From Paragordius varius (Eukaryota; Nematomorpha), in NCBI GenBank assembly GCA_964247055.1, contig OZ176058.1, positions 4,402,001-4,466,000 on the forward strand: a stretch of 64,000 bases of DNA, written 5' to 3'. The notes under the pieces were generated by a model. That model saw only the letters and a list, made by a program, of their open reading frames with translations, did no database searches and had not been told where the DNA came from. Positions 10,201-38,491 of this stretch are shown here, one piece after another (position 1 is the first letter of the stretch; the number at the start of each line of letters is the position of its first letter). The translations under genes and the position numbers were made by a program.

Positions 10201-12542
10201 AAATTATACGGACAAAACGTAAAAATATAAGACAAATGTTTTTTTACAAAAGACAACTTTTTAAACCATAATTCCTCTAATAAAACAACAGTAAAATATG
10301 AAATACAGAAAAAACGTAAAAATACAAAGACAATGTTTTTTTCAAAGGAAACCTACTTTTTTAATCTTGATTTATATCATACTAATTGTTTTAAATGACA
10401 AATTCTGAAATAAAGATATATATATATATATATATATACATAACTAACACGATCAATGATATATTTAACATATATGGGAAAAATTATAATTTAAAAAAGT
10501 ATGGTTGTATTTTATAAAAAAATATTGTCTTTATATTTTTACGTTTGGTCCGTATAATTTTGGTTTTTACTGTATTTTTACCTCTTGTTTGCATTATAAT
10601 TTAATTTCTTACTGAAAAAACTAACTTGCAGTGGCGAAAAATAATTAATACCCTTACTTGATATTTATGTTAGGAATATTTTTTCTCAAATTTTTTTATA
10701 TTATTTTATAATTATAAAAAAAACGTTCAAAAACTAAAGAAAAAAGTAAAAACGACACGATAGATGACATACTTGATTGGATCTTTCGCCTTTATGATAT
10801 AAATCGAGATGGTTTCATAAGTCCAGAAGAAATGTTAGAAGTCAGTATAGCAATTTTTTATCTCCAAAACAAAATTATGAATCCACCCGTCATTGAAAAG
10901 ATAACTAATCATGTTTGTCATGTTTTTAGTGTAAGATACTTTTAATATATTTTGAAATTATATGGACAAAATGTAAAAATAAAAACACACAAATATTTAT
11001 ATTCAAAAGACAACCATACTTTTATAAATCTTAATTTTTTTATAATAATTTATTTTTTTAAGTGTGATATAAAGCGGTATATTGGTAACACAAATATATG
11101 CGTATTTTACAATTGTGTTTAAATAATTTTCGTCTGATAAATTAAAGTTCAAAACAACAAGAGTTGGCTTTTATTAAAAAACTTTGTCTTTATATTTTTA
11201 CGTTTTTTCCGTCTATAATTTCATTTTTACTGTAAATTTTTTATATGAATATCTATCACTCTCAAAAATTTTTAAAATATATTTAAAAAACAGTATTATT
11301 TAATAATTCTTATTCTTAAAGCGATTTTAACGTGACCTTTAAAAAATTTATGGAATGATTAAAATATTTTCGAATGACCATTGTACCTCTTTTTCAATTG
11401 CATATAAAGATATTAATTTGTCTATTTTGACTTTACTTTTAAGGAGAAATACAGTAAAAATTATACAGAGAGTACACTAAAAAATATATTTTCCTAAGAC
11501 AGATAACCATATATTAATAATTTTTTCTTTTTTAATATAATTTATCGTTTGTTGCAAAACTGCGACGAGAGAAGCAAATTGATAATACAATGTATATAAA
11601 CAGTAAAAAATGATTACGGATAAAACGTAAATGTATAAAGACAAATATTTTTTTCTAAAAGACAACCCTATACTTTTTTAAACTCCATTTTAAAATAACT
11701 CATTCGAATTGCAAATCATAAAATGATATGTATATTGGTGACACAATCAATTTTTTATTTTACAATTGTAACTAAATAGCTTATATAGAAAGGCTTAAGG
11801 TTTAAAAGTTATGGCTGTCTTTAAAAAAAATAATTGTGCTTATATTTTTACATTTTATCCGTATATTTTCAGTCTTTACTGTCTACATAGATTTAGACAA
11901 AAATAGCGTTTTAAAAACTATGGTTGTCCTCAAAAAAATTTTTGTCCGTATAATTTCAAATTTTACTGTACTTTTTTTGATTTCAAAAAACTTTCTATAT
12001 CCATTTCAACTTTAGCTTTTAAAGAAATAAGCATTTTCTTAAATAATCTCAGATAATTTTAAAATTTATACTTTAATTATATTGCAGTAAAAATTGGAAT
12101 TATACGGACAAATTGTAAAAATATACAAATACTTTTTTCTAAAAGATAAACATACTTTTTAAATCTTGATAAATCATTCTTTTAAATATCAATGTGTGAT
12201 ATAGACATATATTACAAACAGAATCAATTCTATATTTTACACTTTTATTAACTAAATAATTTATATGAGAAAAATTAAGGGTAATAAAAGTATGGTTGTT
12301 TTTTCGATATAAATATTTGTCTTTATATTATTACGTTTTGTCCGTATAATTTCAATTTTTACTGTATATTATTTATTAGAAAATGGATACTAAAAACCAA
12401 TTGGCAATTTCAAAGGCTGATTTCTTCCAGTTCTGTAAAACGCAGGTTTTTTTTCTTTTAATTATAAATGTTTATATATAATATTAAAATTATTTTTATA
12501 TTCTAGAGAATGGATGTAATCAAGTCCCTGGGAATATTATGA
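7162..12542 (+). CDS. KChIP-like neuronal calcium sensor, copy 1 (8 exons, about 259 aa)
   Basis: Exons: 7162-7270, 7708-7832, 8466-8535, 8783-8853, 10049-10160, 10740-10930, 12380-12445, 12507-12542. All junctions are GT-AG and phases agree. The family call rests on colinear similarity to Kv-channel-interacting proteins: YSRKPEPIEVLE then NFSRREIKQLYQKFKQ (KChIP: RPE...KFTRKELQ.LYRGFKN), NFPRGFIDHEGF for the degenerate EF1, DTENKGYITF for EF2, DINRDGFISPEE for EF3 and KMDTKNQLAISKADF for EF4. Family role (known, not shown here): EF-hand subunits that bind the N terminus of Kv4 channels, or act as calcium sensors. EF3 alone has the canonical acidic loop. Exon 5 adds about 30 residues between EF2 and EF3. 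Length is close to vertebrate KChIPs. The start is the ATG of exon 1; an alternative first exon seen in copies 4 and 5 is absent because the locus is broken at 6442. The exon 6 acceptor is degraded, so I cannot be sure this copy is functional. Confidence 0.8.
7298..7571. mobile_element. MITE-A copy, KChIP copy 1 intron 1
   Basis: Arms tacggacaaaacgtaaaaat and gtccgtacaatttcaatttt; outer left tip eroded. Orthologous to 54328-54606 in copy 4, so the insertion predates the gene duplication. Confidence 0.78.
7708..7832 (+). CDS. KChIP copy 1, exon 2
   Basis: Acceptor tttttag, donor gtaaat. Completes a GAT codon with exon 1, then KEEDTNLLTQ, YSRKPEPIEV, NFSRREIKQLYQKFKQ. This is the conserved pre-EF1 helix of KChIPs. 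Near-identical exons lie at 43905 and 54743. Confidence 0.9.
7950..8207. mobile_element. MITE-A copy, KChIP copy 1 intron 2
   Basis: gtgtaaaaactgaaattata to aatttcattttttactg; orthologues at 44468 and 54997. A left-arm fragment lies just before it at about 7872. Confidence 0.78.
8466..8535 (+). CDS. KChIP copy 1, exon 3 (degenerate EF1)
   Basis: Acceptor ttctag, donor gtataa. Encodes NFPRGFIDHEGFRTLFANLF-SDG. EF1 lacks calcium ligands, as is usual for this family (KChIP: ECPSGIVNEENF). Confidence 0.9.
8783..8853 (+). CDS. KChIP copy 1, exon 4 (EF2)
   Basis: Acceptor tgtacag, donor gtagat. Encodes SEYYANLIFSS then IDTENKGYITFQ. This is the only copy of exon 4 in the window that stays open; the copies at 45579, 49213 and 55809 carry a stop within the first five codons. 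Loop positions 5 and 12 are Lys, so EF2 probably binds calcium poorly. Confidence 0.88.
9163..9445. mobile_element. MITE-A copy, KChIP copy 1 intron 4
   Basis: TA-flanked, cagtaaaaactgaaattata to cagtttttactg, 283 bp. Confidence 0.85.
9603..9909. mobile_element. MITE-A copy, KChIP copy 1 intron 4
   Basis: Arms with the tactatggacaaaacgtaaa variant; right end atttaactg then TA. Confidence 0.8.
10049..10160 (+). CDS. KChIP copy 1, exon 5 (EF2-EF3 linker with insertion)
   Basis: Acceptor tttcctag, donor gtatat. KYISFISLLKPTN, then an Asn/Glu-rich stretch (NLLNNSLEEGRNTPQLSND) with no counterpart in vertebrate KChIPs. Conserved at 56676-56787 in copy 4, so it is a real exon rather than read-through. 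Confidence 0.85.
10289..10572. mobile_element. MITE-A copy, KChIP copy 1 intron 5
   Basis: cagtaaaatatgaaatacag to ggtttttactg; a second left arm lies at about 10195. TA run in the centre. Confidence 0.8.
10740..10930 (+). CDS. KChIP copy 1, exon 6 (EF3)
   Basis: Encodes DTIDDILDWIFRLY, the canonical EF loop DINRDGFISPEE, and the helix to HVCHVFS; donor gtaaga. The acceptor used by copies 2 and 4 (ttttaaccag) is changed here to ttcaaaaact; the next AG that keeps phase is ctaaag, giving a start at 10740. Start uncertain, body certain. Confidence 0.85.
10950..11232. mobile_element. MITE-A copy just after KChIP copy 1 exon 6
   Basis: Begins 20 bp after the donor; orthologues in the same place at 36062 and 57931. 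Confidence 0.8.
11601..11881. mobile_element. MITE-A copy, KChIP copy 1 intron 6
   Basis: cagtaaaaaatgattacgga to cagtctttactg; orthologue at 36723-36998. Confidence 0.82.
12085..12364. mobile_element. MITE-A copy just before KChIP copy 1 exon 7
   Basis: cagtaaaaattggaattata to caatttttactg, 280 bp, 15 bp before the exon; orthologue at 58960-59228. Confidence 0.85.
12380..12445 (+). CDS. KChIP copy 1, exon 7 (EF4)
   Basis: Acceptor tattag, donor gttttt. KMDTKNQLAISKADFFQFC-KTQ aligns with KChIP KMDRNKDGVVTIEEF. The loop has lost its ligands (Gln, Leu at positions 5-6). Confidence 0.9.
12507..12542 (+). CDS. KChIP copy 1, exon 8 and stop
   Basis: Acceptor ttctag, then RMDVIKSLGIL-stop, matching the short hydrophobic C-terminal tail of KChIPs. 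An AATAAA at 12578-12583 is conserved at 37431 in copy 2 and is a candidate polyadenylation signal. Confidence 0.88.
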   Translation, partial: RMDVIKSLGIL

Positions 12543-13789
12543 AAATATCTACTCATGTACTATAAAATATGGAATTAAATAAATTTATTATATTAGCTGA
12601 TAATATAAATTTTTTTATACTATTAAAAAAGTTTTACTTTTCCAAATCCTATTTTTCCACGTTTTATGAACCATCGTGCGCTAAAGACACTTTAAATTGA
12701 AATGTAATATAATAAAAATTCTAATTTTAGTTGGGCAAATATTCCGACAGTAATTTAATACAGTAAAAATTATAAATTATACGGACAAAACGATATAAGG
12801 ACAAATATTTATTAAAGAAAATATTTTTGGCATGGATTTCTAACGAAAAGGTAAAGAGAGATGTAAATATAGTAAAAATCGAAATTATACGGACAAAAGT
12901 AAAAATATAAAGAAAAATATTTTTTCTCAAAAAAGTCAACCATACTTTTTCAAACCAATTTTGCCTATAAAGGCTATATAATTAAAATTTTTAAAATAAA
13001 AAATTGATTTACAATTATAAAATAATTCTCTATTTAACACTTAATTTTTTTATTAAATTTTGCGAAAAATATACTATTATAGTCTTAAAACATTCAACAT
13101 TTTAATGGGTGCTTTAAGTTTTAAGGCATATGAGTGATTTAAGAAAGTTATATCAATATTCGCTCAACGTTAAAAATCGCAAATTTTTTGATCCTAAAAA
13201 TTATTTTCAAAAAACCAAAATATATGATTTTAAATATATAAATTAATAGAAAAAAAACTTAAAAAAATATTTATTAAATATGTGTTTGAATAAATTTATT
13301 TTTTATTATAATATTTTTTGCAAAAATCACTCATAGTAGACAAGAATTACAATATAAAAGCCATTTTATAATAAAAATAATTTTTAAAATTAAACCAAAA
13401 TCTAAAATTTGAAATTAAGTATAAAAATATTAAAAAATTAGAAAATTATAAAAAATATTAATTATACATGTGTTTAAATAAATTTATTTTGAATTACATA
13501 ATATTTTTTGAAACAATCACGCATAGTAGACAAGAATTACAATATAAAAGCCATTTTATAATAAAAATAATTTTTAAAATTAAACCAAAATCTAAAATTT
13601 TAAATTAAGTATAAAAATATTAAAAAATTAGAAAATTATAAAAAATATTAATTATACATGTGTTTAAATAAATTTATTTTGAATTACATAATATTTTTTG
13701 AAACAATCACGCATAGTAGACAAGAATTACAATATAAAAGCCATTTTATATTTAAAAATAATTTATTTTTTTCAAAAGCAAATATTTAT
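12543..13789. other. Convergent intergenic region between KChIP copy 1 and LysRS
   Basis: Holds left-arm fragments of MITE-A (12763-12960), a stretch near 13107-13150 (gtgctttaagttttaaggca) also found at 38235, and a 190-bp tandem repeat. No gene seen. The same arrangement, shorter, lies at 37396-38491. Confidence 0.7.
13255..13770. repeat. 190-bp tandem repeat, three units, downstream of LysRS
   Basis: The marker catagtagacaagaattac recurs at 13332, 13522 and 13712, a 190 bp period. The second and third units look almost identical, the first more divergent. The second LysRS fragment has one unit (about 38375-38460), so the expansion is specific to this copy. Confidence 0.85.
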
Positions 13790-32077
<18,288 letters not shown>

Positions 32078-33030
32078 CTTATTTAAAAAGTTTTAAAAAG
32101 TTTTTTTTACAAAAGAGTTTGAATAATTTTTGAAAAGATTCAAAAAGACATAAAAAGTATTTCAAAAGTTTTTGATAGCTATATTTTAATTAAAAAATAC
32201 TATTTATTAAATAAAATAGTATAACTTTAATGAAAAGGGGCTAACTTTTGCCCATACTCGCGTTTAGAGTGAATTCGCCCTTAAAAAGTTTTAAAAAGTT
32301 TTAAAAGTATTTTACAAGTTTCAAAAAGTATTTCAAAAGTTTTTCAAAAGTTTTTGATAGCTAAATTTTAATAAAAAAAATGCTATTTTATTAAATAAAA
32401 TAGTATTAGTTTTAAGAAAAAAGGCTAACTTTTGCCCATACTCGCGTTTAGAGTGAATTCGCCCTTAAAAAGTTTTCAAAAGATTTAAAAAGTTATAAAA
32501 AGTATTTCAAAAGTAAATCAATACTATTTTTTTAAATAAAATGGTAGTTTTAAGAAAAAGGGCTAATTTTTGCCCATACTCGCGTTTAGAGTGAATTCTC
32601 CCTTAAAAAGTTTACAAATGTTTTGAAAAAGTATTTAAAATGTTTTTTTACAAAAATTAAGATTTTCAATAATAACTATATTTTAAAAATGATCTAAAAA
32701 AATGGGTTTTATTAAATGAAATAGTGTTATTTTTAAGAAAAAGGGCTAACTTTTGCCCATACTCGCGTTTAAAGTGAATTCGCCCTTAAAAAGTTTTAAA
32801 AAAGTTTTAAAAAGTTTTGAAAAAGTATTTCAAAAGTTTATGATAGCTATATTGATAATATTCTCAAAAAATGGGGTTTTATTAAATAAAAGAAGTATTA
32901 TTTTTTAAAAAATAAAAGTTTTTAATAACTATATTTTATAAAATAATTTAAGATTTCAAAAATGGGGTTAAAGTATTATTATTTATAATAAAAAGGGTAG
33001 CTTTTGCCCATATTTGCGTTTACAGTGAAT
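32078..33030 (-). repeat. Acceptor-edge array upstream of LysRS E1
   Basis: Five further copies of the E1 5' edge (cores near 32245, 32425, 32570, 32755 and an eroded one at 33000) with the same filler as the 1-4880 array. Each core carries the codons for [14 protein letters not shown] preceded by an AAG acceptor. Only the copy at 32039-32077 is continuous with the exon body. Confidence 0.9.
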
Positions 33031-33242
33031 ACTTATTTAAAAAATAAATTAAAAATTTTGCATTAAATAAAAGTTTTCAAAAAGTTATTATAATATAAAA
33101 AAATGGTCATCTATAAATAAAAATAATTTTTATCTATAAAATTTTTTATCTATTTCTTAAATTTAAATAAAAAAATTCGCCCCTTAAGATTTTTGGTAAA
33201 AGAAGTCACAAGAAAGTTTTCAAATAATTACAAAAAAAAAAT

Positions 33243-33466
33243 GATTTACAATTAAAATTTTCCCTTAAACAATTTAAATTATTCACCCTCAAATAAATTA
33301 TAATTTATTTTTTAAGATTAAAAATTACCTATATTTTTTTGTTAATTTAATATGAAATTTTGTTCAAATTTAAAGTAATACTGAAAACAATAATTAAAAA
33401 TAAGTTATATTGGTTCGAAAAACACACATAATTTATTTTTAGGGAGAATTTGAACAGTTAATGGTA
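33243..33466. mobile_element. MITE-B copy in LysRS intron
   Basis: Left arm gatttacaattaaaattttc with about two units, centre aagttatattggttcg, right arm agggagaatttgaacagtta ending atggta. Homologous, at the same place, to the truncated copy at 5110-5277. Confidence 0.75.
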
Positions 33467-33604
33467 TATTAATTAGGCAATTATAAAAAAAATTTTTTTT
33501 GAAAAAATAAAAAAAAATATTATTAATTTATTTTTATATACATGTAAATTATATAAATTTAAAAATATATAAAAAAAACTTTTACTAAAAAACTTTTTTT
33601 TAAA

Positions 33605-35632
33605 AATACTTCTAAATTTTAAAATTTTTCAGGTACGCATTCAATAAAAATCTTTTATTTGTTGAATATATTCATTTAAAACCTAAAAATTATAAAATAT
33701 TATTAGCTATCAAAGATAAGTTTTAAATAAGTTTATTTTTATTTTGTTTAACAAAACTTAATTAAAACTTTTAATAATATATTCTTTTCAAACTTTTTTT
33801 ATTTAAACTAACTTACATCAAAAAATAAAGTCCATTTTTTGAAATTAAAAAAAAATTATACCAGAAACACATTTAACAATTTCCATATAAGTTATTTAAT
33901 CAACTTTAAAATTATTTTAGAATAATAAAACCTACAAAATTATACGCAAACAAAACGTAAAAATATAAAAACAAATATTTTTTAAAAAGAAAACCGTCCT
34001 TTTTAAAACCTTATTTTTCTATATTAGCTAGTTATTAATTGTGTTTGTAATATAAATCTCTATTTCACATTTTGCAATATAATAAATTATAATCAAAAAA
34101 ATCAAGATTTAAAACGTATGGTTGTTTTTTTAAAAAAATAATGTATTTATATTTTGACGTTTCGTCCGTATAATTAAAATTTTATACTGTATCTTAAATT
34201 GATACAAAATAGCTATTAATTTTCAAAACTTTTCCAAAATAAACTTTTCCAAAACAAAACTTTGCAAACTAAATTAAAACTTTTCAAAAACTTTTAAAAA
34301 AACTTTCAATTTTAATTCTCAATTTACTTAGAATTTTCACAAAATTTAAAAACTTATTATATACCAGCAACACATTCAACAATATCCTGTCTAACTTATT
34401 TGATCAACTTAAAAACTTATTTGATCAACTTTATAAATTATCTTAAATCAATACAAAATAGTTATTAGTTTTCAAAACTTTTTTTAAAAAACTTTCAACT
34501 TTACAAACTAAATTAAAAATTAAAACTTTTTAAAATCATTTATAAAGAAAATTTTCAAAATTCTTATAATTTCAGTAAAATTTCAAAACTTATTATAATA
34601 TACCAGCAACGCATTCAACAATATCCTGTCTAACTTATTTGATCATCTTAAAAACTATTTTGATATAATCATAAAAAATATCTCATCTTAAATTATAAAA
34701 CATATTTAATAAATTTTTTAAATCATTTATAAAGAAAATTTTCAAAATTACTTAGAATTTAAATTATAAAAAAATTTACAAACTAATTTAAAACTTAAAA
34801 CTTTTCAAAAAGTTTCAACTTTAAAAACTCAAATTACGGAATTTCCACAAAATTTCAAAACTTATTATAATATACCAGCAACGCATTCAATTATATCTTG
34901 TCTAACTTATTTGATCAATTTAAAAACTATTTTGAAATAATTTTGAAACATATCTTAAAATCAATACAAAATAGCTATTGATTTTCAAAAAAAAACTTTT
35001 TAAAAAGTTTCAAATTTAAAACACTCACCATATTTTTTAAAAAATTTTCGTAAAATATAAAAATTATATCCTGAACTTATTTGATCAATTTTATAAATCA
35101 ACTCAAATCAATACAAAATAGTTATTAATTTTGAAAACTTTACAAACTAAAACTAAAACAAAACTTTTCAAAAAGTTTCAACTTTGAAACTATTATTTTA
35201 TAAAATAAAACTTATTTATACCAGCAACGCATTTAACAATATCCTGTCTAACTTATTTGATCAACTTAAAATTTTGCTCTTGAAACATAACTTATATTAA
35301 AAAATAATAATATTTGTAAACTAAATTAAAATCAAGAATTTTCAAATTTAAAACTAACCACATTTTTTCACAAAATTTTAAAAAAATTAAATACCTGCAA
35401 TATATTCAACAATATATGGCTAACTTAATTGATCAACTTTATAAATTATTATCTTAAATCAATACAAAATAGTTATTAATTTTCAAAACTTTTACAAAAC
35501 AAAACTTTTCCAAAACAAACTTTGTAAACTAAATTAAAACTTTTTAAAAAGTTTTAACTTTAAAACTCAAATTACTTGGAATTTCCACAAAATTTCAAAA
35601 TAATTATACCAGAAATATATTCAACAATATCA
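33605..35632 (-). repeat. Donor-edge array of a missing upstream LysRS exon
   Basis: About nine copies of ataccagcaacgcattcaac followed by aatatcctgtc at roughly 33609, 33873, 34355, 34600, 34867, 35222, 35395 and 35610. On the minus strand the best copies read D-I-V-E-C-V-A-G then GTATA, matching human LysRS LTDITLKVAG just before GRIHAKR. The phase (GCT-G) fits E1 (GA-CGA). The exon itself is not in the window. Filler contains aaatcaatacaaaatagtta and ttatttgatcaactt. A MITE-A copy sits at 33931-34189. Confidence 0.75.
33931..34189. mobile_element. MITE-A copy inside LysRS edge array
   Basis: Eroded left tip, attatacgcaaacaaaacgt to gtccgtataattaaaatttt-atactg. The only complete MITE-A in LysRS-derived sequence. 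Confidence 0.75.
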
Positions 35633-35845
35633 ATTTGTCTTTATATTTTTACGTTTTGTCCATAGTATAATTTTAATTTTTACTGTATTTTTACGTTTTG
35701 TTTGTATTATATAATTTAATTTATTACTGAAAACTAACTTGCAGTAGCAAAAAATAATTAATACCCTTATCTGCTATTTAAGGTAGAAATATTTTTTTTC
35801 AAACTTTTATATTTTTTTATAATTTTAAAAAAAACTTTTAACCAG
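35632..35845. other. Breakpoint: LysRS intron joined to KChIP intron 5
   Basis: The last LysRS edge copy runs directly into the right arm of a MITE-A (tttgtctttatatttttacg to ttactgta, 35632-35687), followed by sequence matching the KChIP intron before exon 6 (compare 10590-10730 and 57600-57710). The left part of that MITE-A is absent. Confidence 0.75.
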
Positions 35846-36061
35846 GTAAAGAAAAAAATAAAAACGACAAGATAGATGACATACTTGATTGGATTTTTCG
35901 CCTTTATGATATAAATCGAGATGGTTTCATAAGTCCAGAAGAAATGTTGGAAGTCAGTTTAGACATTTTTTATCTTCAAAACAAAATTATGAATCCACCT
36001 GTCATTGAAAAAATAACTAATCATGTTTGCCATGTTTTTAGTGTAAGATACTTTTATTTTA

Positions 36062-36349
36062 TTTTGAAATTATACGGACAAAATGTCAAAATATAAACAT
36101 ACAAATATTTATTTTTAAAAAACACCATATTTTTATAAATGCAAATTTTTAATTATAGTTTTTTTAAAGTATGACATAGAGATGTATATTGGTAAAACAA
36201 ACATATATATATATATATATATATATTCATTGTAATTAAATAATTTTCGTCTGATATTTTAAAGTTCAAAACAACAAGTATGCCTTTTTATTAAAAAAAA
36301 CTTTCTTTATATTTTTACGTTTTTTCCGTCTATAATATCAATTTTACTG
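36062..36349. mobile_element. MITE-A copy, KChIP copy 2 intron 6
   Basis: Same site as 10950-11232; TA run in the centre. Confidence 0.8.
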
Positions 36350-36722
36350 TAAATTTAACATATATGAATCCCTATGACTCTCAAAAAACTTTATAATATA
36401 ATTAATAACCAATTTATAATTGTTATTCGTGAGTTTAGAGATTTTAACGCGCCCTTTTAAAAATTTATGGAAGGTTTTATAAATATTTTGCATTATCTGA
36501 AAAATCTAATACTTTTTCAATTGCATTTATAATTAATCTATACTGACTTTACCTTTAAGGACAAATATAGTAAAAATTGACATTATATAGAGAGTACATT
36601 AAAAAACAATATTTTCCTTGGACAGATAACTATATATTTTAAATTTTATTTTTTTAATATAATTAATTGTTTTTTAAAGTTGGAAACTGCGTTGAGAGAC
36701 GCGATAATACAATGTATATAAA

Positions 36723-36998
36723 CAGTAAAAACTGATTACGGACAAAATGTAAAAATCATAAGACAAATATTTTTTTCTAAAAGACAACCCTATACTTTTT
36801 TAACTCCAATTTTTAAAATTAACTCATTGTTGCAAATTGCAAATCATATAATGCGTATATTGGTGACATAATTCATTATTTTACAACTGTAACTAAATAG
36901 CTTATATAGAAAGGCTTAAGGTTTAAAAAATTATGACTGTCTTAAAATATTTGTCTTTATATTTTTACGTTTTGTCCGTATATTTTCAGTTTTTACTG
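36723..36998. mobile_element. MITE-A copy, KChIP copy 2 intron 6
   Basis: cagtaaaaactgattacgga to cagtttttactg; same site as 11601-11881. Confidence 0.85.
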
Positions 36999-37395
36999 TC
37001 TAAATAGATTTATGGACAAAATTAGAGTTTTAAATAGTATGGTTGTCTTGAAAAACTTTGTTCGTATATTTACAAATTCTTCTGTATTTATTGATTTGAT
37101 TTTCAAAAAATAGCTTTCGATATTTATTTCGACTTCAACTTTTTATTAAAAATAAGCATTTTCTTAATTAATTTCATATACACAAAATTTATACTTTAAT
37201 TTATATATAATTTATTAGAAGATGGATACTAAAAACCAATTGGCAATTTCAAAGGCTGATTTCTTCCAGTTCTGTAAAACGCAGGTGTTTTAAATAAATT
37301 TTATTTTAATTTAAATTCTTTATATATAATATTAATTATTTTTATTTTTTTTATTCTAGAGAATGGATGTAATGAAGTCCCTGGGAATATTATAA

Positions 37396-38491
37396 GCATA
37401 TCTACTCATGTACTATGAAATATGGAATTAAATAAATTTGTTTAATTATCTGATAAAATTATATTAATTTTTATATACTATTAAAAAGTAATATTTTACA
37501 TTTCAAAATCATATTTTTCCACGTTTTATAAACCATTGTGCGCTTAAATTGACACTTAAAATTGAAATGTAATATAAAAAAAATACTAATTTCAGTTTGC
37601 CAATTACGACAGTTATTTAATACAGTAAAATTTAAAATTAAACGTAAAAATATAAAGACAATATTTTTTTTAAGAAAAATATTTTTTTAAAATCTTGGAT
37701 TTCTAACGAAAATGGGATGAGAGATGTAAAATATAATACAGTAAAAATTTAAATTACAAAATGTATAAATATATAATAAATTTTTTTTTCAAAGACAACC
37801 ATACTTTTTAAAACCATTTTTTGTATTGAAGGCTATTTAATTAAAATTTTTAAAATATAAAATTGATTGTGGTACATATATAATATATATTTCTAACACT
37901 TATCTATTTTAATCAATAATTTATAAAATCAAAATTTATCTTTATATTATTACGTTTTGTCCGTATAATTTAAATTTTTGGGATTTATTCATATTTTATT
38001 ACAAGCAATCAATATGGTAATTTTGAAACATTTAAGCATATTGAATAGCAAAAAAACTAATGCCAAGTAATTGTGAGGCGATAATTTTATACATATATAA
38101 ATAGAATTAAACTTTGATTAATTTTATTAAATTTTAATGAAATAATATAATTTTGATATAAATGTCAAATATTTTTATTACATTTTGAGAAAAATATATA
38201 CTATTATAGTCTTTGAGCATTTACCATTCTAATGGTGCTTTTAGTTTTGAGGCATACGAGTGATTTAAGAAAGTTATATCAATTTTCCTGTGATAAAATT
38301 TTTTTTAATAACACCAATACTATAATTTCCAATATATTATAAACAAAAAAAAATATAAAGTATATTATAAATGATAAATTTATTTCGAATTATAATATTT
38401 TTTGCAAACAATCACGCCATAGTAGACAAGAATTACAATATAAAAGCCATTTTATATTTAAAATAATTTTTTTTCAAAAGCAAAAATTTAT
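37396..38491. other. Convergent intergenic region, second copy
   Basis: Equivalent to 12543-13789 but with one rather than three 190-bp units. Contains AATAAA at 37431, MITE-A fragments from 37623 and a MITE-A copy at 37739-37977. Confidence 0.7.
37739..37977. mobile_element. MITE-A copy downstream of KChIP copy 2
   Basis: cagtaaaaatttaaattaca to gtataatttaaatttttg; a left-arm fragment precedes it at 37623. Confidence 0.75.

Larger units (their letters stand above)
35846..37395 (+). pseudogene. KChIP copy 2, 3' fragment (exons 6-8)
   Basis: Exons 35846-36042, 37219-37284 and 37360-37395 are intact and in phase, encoding KEKNKNDKIDDILDWIFRLY, the EF3 loop DINRDGFISPEE, KMDTKNQLAISKADF and RMDVMKSLGIL-stop. 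Exons 1-5 are missing because the locus begins at the 35632 breakpoint. The exon 6 acceptor (ttttaaccag) is the better-preserved form of the site that copy 1 has lost. It cannot make the full protein as placed. Confidence 0.88.
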
